DNA of 64,000 bases from Dillenia suffruticosa (GCA_033439265.1 JAVTVX010000013.1:8024501-8088500); one strand, 5' to 3'; positions 34,224 through 44,819 are shown, counted from the first letter of the stretch. Translations and numbers: made by a program. The notes: a model not told the origin generated them from the sequence alone.

Positions 34224-36865
34224 TGTCACGCCCCAAACCTGGAGCGTGAGCAGCCGCCCGTTACCCTGGATGCCGGCTGTATTTTTATAGAAAATCGGGC
34301 AGAATCTCCCCATATATCGGATGTCTCCCATATTAAAATAAACATGTTATCTGTCCAAAAGAGGCCATCCCGACCTCAAAATGCATAAATTATCCTCAAC
34401 AACAAACCAGATCATCCATACTGCACAATCCACGGCAACGCAAGGCTAACAAACAATTCTCCACAGTCCTAACCACAGACCTCTACTGCCATGCCCCCAT
34501 CAAAGGCATGGACAGCCGCCAGTCGCCCCTCCTATGATTTAGAGGAGACACCGAGCGATCCTAGAGGACACTTCTAAGACATGACAATTCCCAAATACAG
34601 ACGCAATGAAAAGAAATGCCTCAATGCAATGTCATGCAGTGACATGAGAGTTCCATAAATTAAATATCCATATTTATACAGTCATCCCAGAATTATAAAA
34701 ATGGTCATCTATAGACCTCAAAATACATATACATCACCAATACAAATTTTGTAGCGGAAATACACAATGACTCCTCAATCCAGGCCTGATCTCCCAAAGA
34801 TACTGAGCGTCCTAAAAGCGACACTCCTTGTCAAATACTATCTCTGAAATAAAAGGGAAATGAGGGGTGAGTACTCGGGAAAGAATACTCAGTGAGTGAG
34901 TGGGTCAATGCAGTCATCAAATATGGAGTGTGAAACTGGAGTGTCAAAACATAAGTATACAATCATATTTCACGTCATCATGCTTTTCATTTCAACAATA
35001 TGTCATTTGCACGCATTATCAAGTCAAATATGCATCCAAAGCACTGTCATTAAAATCATAGAGCTGCCAATCGAAAATGTCCTGACAGAAGTCTACCGCG
35101 ACCTATGACAGGCGCACCGGGGGTATTATATGCAAATTTCTTTAAAGTGCTCTCTACCCCGGCGTTGGTGACAAACCTCGTCCAGGTGCTAGACTTGGAG
35201 AGGATATCCAATCCAAATCCAAATCCTCCCCCTTTCGGGTTCAACCTGTCTAGTACCGTGTAGATAATCAAATCACGACAACTCGTGGGATACCCCAGGC
35301 CTAGGCATATCCGGACGCTACCAAAGCGTCTCTCACGGTGTCCTTCGTAGCTACGGAACAATACAATCCAAAGTCCTCAAGGCCAAAATCAATATCATAT
35401 CAAAATGTGCCAAAGTCAGGTTCATAAACCAATGCAGCATAGAGTATAAAATGACACATTATACATTTCAACCACATGGATGCATAATTTCATAATTCAA
35501 CACAGTTTTTGGACACTCCATCGGTTCACAAAAATCAATTTTAAAACCAGTCAAAACATTTCAAGTATACGACAAATCATGCTCCTTTACCAAAATGTTG
35601 TAAAACAGGATTTACATATTAAACAAAAGCATTGAAATAAATCCCACTCACTGATTTTGGGGAGGATAGCGCACTCCCCAATAAAACCACAATACGTAAA
35701 GCAATGCTCCCTTCAATCGAATCACCAAAATAGCCAACCTACTCAATCATCACGATTTTCATCAGATTTCGACTATTGTCAGGATTTATCATTTTCCTTA
35801 AATTCGTACATACCCTAAATTCCTCAATTTATAAACATATTCCAATGTCATCAATTTCATTCTATTTATAAATAAATAACAAAATCAAAATCAATCTTAA
35901 TTTGAATTTAAAAACCAACTAATACTACCTAATTTGACAAAATTTATCCAAAGGTTGAAGAGATTTCATTTCTCTCACCTAAGGTTTCTCGGATCTCGAA
36001 TTTAGCTTTCGTTCGCCCGTTGGTTTGGTCTAAAACCTGAATGTTTCCAAATTTGAAACAATTGCGAACAATTTAAGTCCAATACTAAAGAATTTTGAAA
36101 CCCAAGTGCGAAAATCAAAACTTAGAGTCATTTACCTTCGTAGAGGCTTACGGACTGTCACGGGCCGTCGCGGGCCGTGGGCCGCGGGCTGATGGGCTGG
36201 CGGGCCTGGTGGGCCTGCGGGCCTGATGGGTCTGCGGCCTGGTGGGCCTGGCAAGCCGGATCACGCGCTGGAGCGTGCTCGCGCTCGTGCTGGCGTTGGC
36301 GCTGGCTCGCGCGCTGAAGCGCACTCGCAAGCTGGATCGTGCGCTGCTTGCGCTGTGGGTCGCACGCTGGAGCGCTCGCGCTCGTGCTGGGGCGTGCTGG
36401 AGCAGTGGATCGCACGCTGGAGTGCACGCTGGCTCGTGCTAGGGCGTGCTGAGGCGCGCTGGGGTCGCGCGCTGGGGATCGCGGCTGCTCCCGCGCTGCT
36501 CGCGCTGGGCTCGCGCGCTGCTCTCGCTGGCTCGCGCTAGCTCGCGCGCTGTTGTGCGAAGGAGAGGAGCTGCAGTGGCGCTCGTGCAGAGAGGAGCTGC
36601 AGCGGCTCGCTCGCAGGAGGGAGGATCTACGGCGGCTGGGTACGGTGGTGATGGTGGTGACCGGCGGTGCTGGCGGCGGCAGCGGGAGGGGAGAGAGGTG
36701 CGGCGGCGTGGGATCGGGAGAAGAGAGAAGAAAAGGAGAGAGGGAGAGGGAGAGAGAGAAAGAGAAGAGAGGGGGAAAGAGAGAGAGGGAGAGAGGGGAG
36801 AAAATTGGGCTTTAAGCCCTAATTTTTTATTTTTCCCCTCTTTTTTTTTTTAATTGGGTATTACA
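34224..36865 (-). mobile_element. Solo LTR of a Ty3-gypsy-like element (2642 bp)
   Basis: Starts TGTCACGCCCC and ends GGGTATTACA. It is flanked by the perfect 5-bp target duplication GATAA (34219-34223 and 36866-36870). No internal domain or second LTR, so it is a solo LTR left by recombination. The complement (TGTAATACCC...GGGGCGTGACA) reads like the LTRs of plant Tekay/Del-type elements, so the minus orientation is preferred. The half near 36140-36720 is extremely GC-rich with CTGG/GCGCTCGC low-complexity sequence, followed by a GA-rich run (36720-36800). Confidence 0.8.
36142..36720. repeat. GC-rich low-complexity tract in the solo LTR
   Basis: Degenerate repeats of GGGCCTG, then GCGCTGG/GCTCGCGC words. 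This produces long alanine/arginine-rich open frames on both strands that are not genes. Confidence 0.75.
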
Positions 36866-38489
36866 GATAATTTTGTATTGTCACATACGCAAATTCATGT
36901 GAGATTGGTGGCGCGCTAATTTTGTTATAGATTTGAGGGTGAGAGCGGTTTCCTTATATGGCTCCTATTTGATGATCTTTGCACATAGATGGGGATGGTC
37001 TACTCGCTTTGCCATGGCATGCTGACTTTAATTGACTATGTTCCTTACACATATCGTTTCTATGTATAGGGAGGCACTATATAGGCAGACTGTCGATTTG
37101 GTCATTTGGGGCCTATATTTCGAGAATTTACTGTCATCTTTCCCCGACTACTGTCATGAGAGAAGGGGTATTTGACATGCGCAAGTCCCATTGATTTGTT
37201 TTAGTATCATGGAGTGATATTTCGTAGATAGGGAGTTACGACACTTTGGAGGATTTTAATACATTCTGGTTGACTGTGATATTGAGGATAAACTCCACGA
37301 TATAAGTACGCGAGGTACACTAGAGATCGATTGGTCGGTAGAGCATGCAGTGTACGTTGATCATTGAACTCACCGACACGACCATCTAGTTATACTAGAC
37401 ACTTCTTCTGGACCTACTCTCGATCCTGCCTATTCAGCCTGATTTCACACTATCTTCCAGAGATTCGTCGGTCGTCGTAGAGTTTTTTTGACTTACATGG
37501 TAAGTTTTTTACATCTACTTATTTTCATTCTCAATCAATAAATTTAACTTGTTATTTTAACTAATTTTTACATAATTTTTTGTAGTGGGAAACTTTGCAC
37601 AAGATACGAGATAGTTCAAGTGTCGATGTTCGTGAACTTGTTGATTGAGCCATCTCGGTTCTAACAGATGATATGATACGTCTTTTGAGAGTTAGATTCG
37701 GTAGAGGGGGCGACGACAATGGTGATGCAAACTGAGCACGTGGTCTACAACGAGGGAGAGGACGGCGTACGAGATCTCCTCCCTCGTCCGATCATGCATT
37801 ACCACCACCCTTTCAGCAACCGGACGATGTCTCAGGACCTTCGACTACATACGGTATGTCTTCATCTTTCTATACCCTTGTGTTTGATGACTGTCCTCAA
37901 ATTTTCACTTTGAGGGCTCCTGAGAGGGGAACTTATCCCGATAATTTTATGGATAAAGAATTGAAACAAGATGTGAGAGATGATACACCACCAATATATC
38001 ACGTGTCTTTATTGTTTTTTTCGACCTCCACCAATAGGATGTATACTCTTCCTAAATCATATAGATAAATGATTTGGGTTAGTATCTTGCGATAATTGTA
38101 TAGATAGTAGAATAGATTTAGGTTTTTGACAGTATATTAGAAGAAAACGACATTGAAATTTATTTTTTATAACATGTAAATTTTTTTTTAATTAATAAAA
38201 TTTCTTTTATTTATTTATTTTATTAATTATATTTTATTTAATTTATTCGATTTTTTGGATTTTCTGATGTGTTGTAATGTTTGGGTTGTATTGTAAATCT
38301 GTTTTGAAAATTGGTTGTGAAAAATATTTTGGAGTTTGGAGTTTGTTAATTGATTTGTTGTGATATTTGGATTGTATTGTATACCAATTTGGTTTTATTT
38401 TAAAAATTGGTTGTTCATATTTTAGAGTTTGGAGTTTGTAAATTGAGTCAGAAAAGAATGTGCAAAATGTAGTGGAAGGGGTTCTGGTT

Positions 38490-38645
38490 TCATGTCGAGT
38501 CTTGAAAACTCATTATATACGGTACATATTGAGTTTTGAAAACTCGACGTATTCATTTTTTAAAATATATCGAGTTTTCAAGACTCGACATGCGCGACAT
38601 GCGTGATCAATACATGTCGAGTCTTGAGACTCGATATGAGTGTGT
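38490..38645. repeat. Palindromic subterminal repeats, right MULE end
   Basis: At least four copies, in either orientation, of a 19-bp palindrome of the type TCGAGTCTTGAAAACTCGA, next to the inverted repeat. Candidate transposase binding sites. Confidence 0.7.
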
Positions 38646-38728
38646 TATATTTGGAATAAATTTTATAAGTGTGTTATTTAAATTTTTTTTTCTACTGTGC
38701 TAGTTCTGTACACATCTCGGAGTATTGG

Positions 38729-39249
38729 TTCCCTTTTTTTTTTATCATTTTTTTTTATGGGCGTGGGTAGAAAGGACCATTTGATAAATTGGAATTAGAA
38801 GGAAGCTTTGAGCGAAAAGTATATTTTATTTATTTTTCTTTTTTTTTGGGTTCCTCTTAAAAATTTTTCTGCAAATGATTTGCTAAATTGCTTCTGGCCT
38901 TAAGTTACTTTTTCCTTTCTTACATTTGCTACTGATTGAGACTGCAACTTTGGCTCCCAGTGCTACATTCTAATTTCCATTGAAAGTTCCAATTGGAGGA
39001 AAAAGGTTTGTTGCAGTAGGGTTACACCAATTAAAACTTCCAGTGTTCTTAATTCCGGGATGTTGTAATCTGGATATTAAGTGCAAGTAATTTACAAAAA
39101 GCAACCATCTCCTACGATTGTTAATTTATCTGACTAAGATCATAAAAAATTTGTATAGCTATTCATCTTGGGAGTTGTTATGATTTATTCAAATGACTCT
39201 ATCCTTTCCTGTTAGTTTTCTTGTCAACTATTTGTGCTGTAAATTGTAG
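38729..39249. other. Intron-like CACTA interior before the importin fragment
   Basis: T-rich sequence ending in a good 3' splice site (AATTGTAG at 39242-39249). Probably captured together with the importin exon as its upstream intron. Confidence 0.35.
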
Positions 39250-39820
39250 GCATCATGGGTGGCAGGACAATATGCCCACATCAACTTCTCCGATCAGAAC
39301 AATTTTCGTAAAGTATTCCAAAGTGTTGTCAATGGGATGAGAGATGTGGAGCTTCCGGTTCGTGTTGATTCAGTTTTTGCTTTGCGCTCTTTTATTGAAG
39401 CTTGCAAAATTATGCAGCATTTGATTTGCTGCTTTTGCTTCAACCTCATCTTTCAGATGTGAGCTATTCATCAAATTTTGGTTTGTGATGATCCGTCCAA
39501 TTCTTCCCAGTTACTTGATTATAGGGGTTGAGATTTAGGTTTTATTTTTGCTGGTCACTTGTGGATTCTTTTCTATTTGACGCATTTATCTTTTTTCTCG
39601 TTTGATTCTTTTTTTTGCTGGTTGGGGTTGAGACTATTGTGGACAAGTTTGGAGAAGAAATGGCGCCTTATGCTATTGGATTATGCCAAAATTTGGTAAT
39701 GGTCTGCTTATTGTCTTCTGTGCTTGGTTTTTTTAGTTATGCCTTTTCTGTCTAAATTTTAAAATCACTTTGAATTTTCAGGCTACTGCTTTCTGGAAGT
39801 GTATGAATGGTGCAGAATAG
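39250..39820 (+). pseudogene. SAD2: Fragment of an importin beta-like gene (SAD2/importin-7 type)
   Basis: Captured piece of a nuclear import receptor gene. The exon 39250-39408 reads [19 protein letters not shown] ... [20 protein letters not shown] scrap at about 39490-39521 encodes IRPILP-like text, 39627-39695 reads [21 protein letters not shown], and 39782-39820 reads ATAFWKCMNGAE and then a stop. The order matches the middle of plant SAD2 proteins. Splice-site-like borders survive: AG before 39250, GT after 39695, AG before 39782. The copy therefore came from genomic DNA, not from mRNA. It sits inside the CACTA element and lacks both ends of the gene. Confidence 0.85.
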
Positions 39821-39821
39821 A

Positions 39822-41190
39822 ATTGGACTTAATACCGATTCTTGATAGAGCTCAATGTTAATTGGGAAACTATCGCTCAAACCCCTGCAAATTCTTATAT
39901 TGGGTACAACTCCTTTGTACATGTCTTTGATGAGATTAATATATTTCGAGAATATCTATTTTTTCATCAGCACTCACCACAATACGTCTTTAGCAACCAT
40001 TTCGTATGGTTTTTCTAGATCAATGAATATCATATGTAGATCTTTTTTATATACTCTATATGTTTCCATCAAATATTTTAACAAGTGGATTGGTTCCATA
40101 ATGGATCTCTCATGCATAAATCCAAATTGATTTTGAGATATATTTATCTCAAATCTCAATTTATACTATATCATTCTTTTCCATAGTTTCATAGTATAAC
40201 TCATAAGTTTAATTTCTCTATAGTTGGAGCAATGTTGTTTATCTCATTTATTCTTATATAACGGTATAATTATATTCTTTCTCCATATTTTTGGTATTCT
40301 CTTGATTTGTCAAATTTTGTTAAAAATATTTATTAATATTACTATTCCAAATTCACCGAAACATTTCTACACTTTTATAGGAATGTTATCGGGTTCTATA
40401 ACTTTATTATTCCCCATTTTCTTTAAAACCCCATTCACTTCATGGGGAGCGAATTTTACGTTTAAAGTCTCTATTAATCTTTTTTATAGATATCTTGATA
40501 TTTCTTATATCTGTTATACTTTTAATATTGAAGAGATTATCAAAATAATCTCTCCAACCCTTTTTTATGTTCTCATTCTTTATAAGTATATCATTGGTTT
40601 CACTCTTAATATATCTAATATCATTTAGATTTTTTCTCTTTCTTTCCCTTATCTTGATAATTATGTAAATCTCTTTTTTTCCGTCTTTAGTTTCTAATTT
40701 TTTGTATAATTCATTATACACCTTACTCTTTGATTCTTGAATAATTTTTCTCACATTTTTTTGTACTTTTGTATTTTTCATATGTATCGCTACTACTATT
40801 ATTCTTAAGATTCCTATAATACTCTTGTTTGGTTCAAATAGCAGTTTGTATTTTTTTGTTCTATCACCAGGATTCCTTGCCTATTGAGGCCTGACCCTTA
40901 GATACACCAAGAACCTCCCTACCTATATTCTTAATATTAATAGATATCTCTTCCCACATTATTTCTAAATTATCGTTGAATTAATTTATCTCTAAATGTC
41001 GTCACTTTTTTTTTCTTTCAGATTCTACCACTTAATTCTTGATTGCACAAATGGATGATACTTTTTTTTCCTTCTAGACACACGTATATCTAAAATTAGG
41101 AGTTTATGCTGAGTTGTTACACTCTCCCCTAATATAACCTTGCAATTCTTAGATGTCATTTTATCATCTTCTTTTAGTAAAAAAGAAATC
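39822..41190 (-). mobile_element. RTE-type LINE fragment, minus strand
   Basis: The minus strand shows the linker and start of reverse transcriptase of an RTE-clade LINE: about 41000-40900 (EEISINIKNIGREVLGVSKG), 40781-40440 (KIRERKRKNLNDIRYIK, KKGWRDYFDNLFN), 40159-39974 (NQFGFMHERSIMEPIHLLKY, HMIFIDLEKPYE), and about 39940-39822 (INLIKDMYKG ... LSPIL). The endonuclease upstream and the YxDD motif plus 3' end are both missing. There is no poly-A at its left border, so it is an internal fragment. Several stops and frame changes. Confidence 0.8.
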
Positions 41191-42057
41191 TATTTGGCTA
41201 GTATTTGAAATCTATTTAAAAATGCAACATTGTGTTTTTTAATTTATTTTAATATACGAGTTGTCTAAATCTATGTAACATTATTTATTTATGTACATGT
41301 AATTTTTATATGCATGGCCATGCTATGTCATGCCGTGATCTTTTACAAAATCAAGTGCGACTTGATACACAAAATCAAGTGGCATATGTTCCGAAACATG
41401 TTCTCAACTCTGACTTGTTACTCAAAATCAAGTGAATTTACTATTTACTTTCTGGCTAAAGGAAGGTTTGGGGAATCATAACTTGAGCCTACTACATGAC
41501 AAATATATCCAGGAAGCATTTACAATCACAAATAAATATTTTGAGTGCGAGGGGAGGTGCCTATTTTGTATAAAGACAATATGAACCATCCTTGCCTTGT
41601 CCTGGATCACCTTTCTTGTTAGTAAAACTTGAAACAATGAAAATGGCCATCCTGGGAAATGGCCTTTTCAACATAGAAAAAATGATGTTGTTGTTGTGTT
41701 GCTGTAAAGGCCTCTTTTTTATATTGGGTCAATTTTTGATAGGGTATCACAGAATGGTTGTAATCCTCCCTGTCCCTTTTCTAAATGTGAGGTATGTTTA
41801 ACACTATTTGCTTTTTACATATGACTTTTTGCATTAGGTAAAATTTCTTCACGATCCTTGGATTAACATGCAAAGTATGAGTGAAGAGTTAACATTCTCG
41901 GAATGGAGTTATAATAGTGCTGCCAAGATAGTTTCTCTAATATATAAATCACGTCGGGCATTGTCATGTTCTCTTTTGTAGTTCTTAAGTCAATTTTGCA
42001 TCCTTAGATTTAAAGTTTCCTCATTTTTGAGTCAAACTGTCTGTTCCACTTTCTCAG
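41191..42057. other. CACTA interior, no clear gene
   Basis: A short frame (41592-41801) is open but unrecognised. The right end is a pyrimidine-rich 3' splice site (TTCTCAG at 42051-42057) belonging to the WDR26-like exon that follows. Confidence 0.35.
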
Positions 42058-42378
42058 GTTGGCGAGAATAATCAAGTGTCAATAACACATATTGATTGGG
42101 CATCATAAACCAGTAATGGTAGTCTCTTGGAGCTCTGATGATTGCCAACTTCTTCCTTGTGGATTGGAGGAGGCTATCAGACATTGGGATGTCGGTTCTG
42201 GGAATTGGCTTTATGTTTATAAGAAGCAAGGTGTTGGTCTGATTTTCTATGGTTAGTCTTCTAATGAGAAAGGCATACTCCATGGACTAACTGATAACAG
42301 TATCTGCCTATGGGACTTGGATTGTAGAACGATTGAACGTCCGAAAAGATAGCGAACCCTCAAGATGATGAGTTGCAT
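42058..42378 (+). pseudogene. WDR26: Fragment of a WD40-repeat gene (WDR26-like)
   Basis: Captured exon of a WD-repeat protein close to plant WDR26. Read with one frame change near 42095, it gives KPVMVVSWSSDDCQLLPCG, EEAIRHWDVGSGNWLYVYKK, then, after a stop, KGILHGLTDNSICLWDLD. Two WD repeats are covered. It is preceded by an intact-looking AG splice site. It lies inside the CACTA element about 2.2 kb from the importin fragment and has no start or stop of its own. Confidence 0.8.
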
Positions 42379-42719
42379 GATGGCAGTTAGATTAAAGATG
42401 GCGGTTTAGTTTATTGATATATATTTATTAACCGGATGTTTATTTTGGATCTAAAGAGTTTCGACCATAAATATTTATGTATTTTGGATAATTTTTATTT
42501 ATAGTTTTGACTTTTGTTGATAAATATTTATTCATATTGATACTTTTTTTGTTTAAACTTTTTTGTTTGGATGATTAAATTTAGTTTTAAGATTAAATGT
42601 GTGAATGAGGATTTCATGTGAATACAGTTTAAGGCCAGATAATTTTGTGTGAATCTTGTTTAAGGTGGGATTTGTGTGACTGATTAAATTCAGTAATTTA
42701 AAATCTTTTGTGGAATTAT

Positions 42720-43080
42720 AAAAAAATCCGTCGCTAAATTTGTAACAAAAAAAAATCTATCGCTAAATTCATTGCAAAAGATCTATCACTAAATTTATTG
42801 TAAAAAAATCTATCACTAAATTCGTGATTAAAATCCGTTGCTAAATTCATTGTTAAGTTTTTATCGTTAAATTTGTTGTTAATTTGTAATGAACTTTGTA
42901 ACCTAAATGTTTCATTGCAAATTTGTGACGAAACATTAAAATTTATATCGCTAAGTTTTGCAATGCTGTATCAATCACGGATTTTTTTTGTCACAAATTT
43001 TTTTCATGATAAATTATTTTGTTTTTTTCTTCATTAATTCCATGGCTAAATGATAACTTTTTTTGTAGTTTTTTGTAGTG
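42720..43080. repeat. Right subterminal repeat region of the large CACTA element
   Basis: Degenerate ATCCGTCGCTAAATTT-type words like those at the left end (27480-29015), running to the terminal TTTTTTGTAGTG. Confidence 0.75.
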
Positions 43081-44045
43081 TTCTTTAATCATCAGGTCTA
43101 TATCTTCTCAAGTTTTTCAAATCCCCTTATTATTATTATTATTTTTTTTTTTACATCTAAAAGCTTGATCTAACCCTAATCCACTCTCCGTCTTACCTCT
43201 CTCCGATTCTAACAATTGGGTTTGTACGAATTGAAATGTTTTGAATGAATAGATGACTTTTATATATAATTTGACATTTTCAAGTATATGTAATTTAATC
43301 TTGTTCAAAAGATAAAGGAAGTTTCGAACTTCCCATTTCAAACTTGTTATATTAGGTTTTTAACAAAATTTTGGATTTTCTGTGGTAAAGCAAATCGGTC
43401 TGAATTCATAGAAAATTCAAAATTTCCTTAGAAATTAGAGCCAATGGTCTATAATCATCTATCTTCAATAAAAAATGGTTTGCTTGACAAATAACCCTGA
43501 GTCTTTTGAATTGAGAAAACGGCAATCGATTATAACTTTGTAAGCATAATCAAATTATAGAAATAACTGCAACCACTGCATTACCAAGACCAACTGCATA
43601 AAGGAGTATTTCAACACGGAAAAGAGGAACAATCAAAGTGGACATTCGATGAACAAAAATTCTACCCTTAGCCATAGGATTAAGTGTAATATAGATATCT
43701 ACTTTTCTCGATTCAAGTTTGAAGGCTGGTAAATTAATATAAACCTTTATGGACTGTATTTAAACTTACCTCGTTTTATTCTCCAATCAAGTTTGAAAGC
43801 CCAACTTGCTCCCTGACACGATGAATTGGTGTAACCCTTTTATGAGATTTGCATTGTTATTATCATTATTTGTGATTTACATCAAGTGATAGTTTGAGAA
43901 TGAAACAGAGACCTAGATTTAGAGACAAGCCAAACGAACACACAATTGGGTTGTGGACAACGTTATTTTTTTGTTCCCGAGAAAACAATTTAGTGATATA
44001 AATCTTCTTTTCTCAATCATCTGGTGATAAAGGTTCAAAATTTTA
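43081..44045. other. Intergenic DNA, no gene seen
   Basis: AT-rich, with a TTA microsatellite (43125-43142). Parts resemble the debris at 26041-27446, i.e. probably the other half of the DNA into which the CACTA element inserted. Confidence 0.3.
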
Positions 44046-44322
44046 TATAACAAAAAAAAAAATAATACTTTTCTAATTTCAAATTTCCGGAGAAAATTAA
44101 GAATGTGTCATCCCTTATATCATCAGTATCGAAAACAGCACGGCTGACCGAGTTCTCGAAACAATACCTTAAAATTGAATTTTTTTTTTTAGTCGGAGAC
44201 TCGAAAATTTCGTGACAAATTTGTCGATGACGGACATGGTGTTTTGAAGCCAGGTTAGAGAACGTATCGCTCGAGAGAAAGGGAAGCGACGGGACCCAAA
44301 TTGCACAACGGCGACAACTCAT
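44035..44322 (-). CDS. Possible small gene or first exon, unrecognised
   Basis: A minus-strand frame of 95 codons from ATG at 44322. The first 65 residues (MSCRRCAIWVPSLPF..., with several His/Arg/Cys) come from sequence less AT-rich than its surroundings; the end (KYYFFFCYIKF) looks like intron or UTR. It lies head-to-head with the PPR gene 500 bp away. It could be an upstream exon of a lost gene or chance. Confidence 0.25.
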   Translation of the reverse strand: MSCRRCAIWVPSLPFLSSDTFSNLASKHHVRHRQICHEIFESPTKKKNSILRYCFENSVSRAVFDTDDIRDDTFLIFSGNLKLEKYYFFFCYIKF

Positions 44323-44819
44323 TTACGCTTAATTTGAGAGTTTAGGAGAAAACAGAAAAAAAAAATAAAAATAAAAATGATGAATTTTCTTCTTTATTTT
44401 ATTTATGAGTTTTAGAAAATATCGAAAATAATGGAGACTCATAAAAAATTAAACATTTTTCTATCATAACCCTAAATTTAATATATTAAAAAATTAGAGT
44501 GAATCAAATTTCCTTTTTCCTTTTTTTTTTTTTCACTTTTAAAGAAATCTTTTCACATTTTTAACGATAAAAAATCAATAGATTTTTTTTTTTTCTTTTT
44601 TCTTCGTTTAAAACTCTCAAATTAAGAAAATAGACTCACTTTCTCTCTTGTCTGTCTTCCCGGATCAGTCCATCCAAACACTGTGTTAAGGTGAATCAGC
44701 TGAAAAGTTCATCTTTTGAGGATGTGAGACGAGAGACGATTTAAACTTGAACAAACTAAATTCTAGTCCAAAAAGCTCGAGCAATTGCTTCTTGAGCCAC
44801 CGAATTCAAAATCTACCAA
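44323..44819. other. Upstream region of the PPR gene
   Basis: AT-rich with T tracts (44520-44533, 44584-44595). From 44640 the sequence is more balanced and contains the presumed leader of the PPR mRNA. No clear TATA box stands out. Confidence 0.4.

Larger units (their letters stand above)
33571..38068 (+). pseudogene. Plant mobile domain (PMD) gene of the MULE, interrupted
   Basis: Second gene of the MULE. ATG at 33571 (MDPGSSDPKLF). The PMD core is readable at about 33720-34090: LPLLEHSEFLGITRLHFIQL, then HDEMTITLQDVEVLFGFPMD and WDDVCERLL. A solo LTR (34224-36865) splits it. The second half continues about 36890-37480, with WYFVDRELRHFG and EIDWSVEHAVYV, typical of PMD or 'phosphatase 7 long form-like' proteins. 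A GRGRRTRSPPSSDH tail follows (about 37750-37790). PMD proteins occur both in plant transposons and as host proteins of the MAIN/MAIL1 family. Frame changes and stops are present throughout; introns are probable at about 34090 and 37500. Confidence 0.8.
29945..38718 (+). mobile_element. Mutator-like element (MULE) encoding MURA and a PMD protein
   Basis: The terminal inverted repeats start GAGA: the left arm (29945-about 30045) and the complement of the right arm (38718-about 38620) align over about 95 bp, sharing CTAGCAC.GTAGAAAAAAA and TTATTCCAAATATAACACA. It is flanked by the 10-bp duplication GGAGTATTGG. Total length is 8774 bp, or about 6.1 kb without the solo LTR at 34224-36865. It contains a MURA-type transposase gene and a second gene for a plant mobile domain protein, both on the plus strand and both broken by stops and frameshifts. 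It lies inside the large CACTA element. Confidence 0.9.
29935..38728. repeat. 10-bp target site duplication of the MULE
   Basis: GGAGTATTGG occurs at 29935-29944 and again at 38719-38728, exactly bordering the inverted repeats of the Mutator-like element. MULEs usually create 8-11 bp duplications. Confidence 0.85.
27447..43080. mobile_element. CACTA-type transposon carrying host gene fragments, nested
   Basis: Left end CATTATTAAAAAATATGA (one base off CACTA); right end TTTTTTGTAGTG, i.e. CACTACAAAAAA on the other strand. Both are flanked by TTC (27444-27446 and 43081-43083), fitting the 3-bp target duplication of the superfamily. Dense CGTCGCTAAATT / AGCGACGAAT words fill about 1.5 kb at the left and 0.35 kb at the right, as expected of subterminal repeats. 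The span is 15,634 bp, of which 8.8 kb is a later MULE insertion. Between the ends lie an importin SAD2-like fragment, an RTE LINE piece and a WDR26-like fragment. No CACTA transposase was seen, so it would depend on a partner element. The terminal repeats match only moderately (about 11 of 15 bases), which is the weakest point of the call. Confidence 0.7.

Noticed and set aside
36148-36853. Several long Ala/Arg/Ser-rich open frames on both strands
   Set aside because: Caused by GC-rich low-complexity repeats inside a solo LTR; no domain, and frames overlap on opposite strands.
29960-38705. CACTGTAG/CTACTGTG at the MULE ends read as CACTA termini
   Set aside because: The inverted repeat extends 15 bases further out to GAGA, where a perfect 10-bp target duplication marks the true MULE ends.
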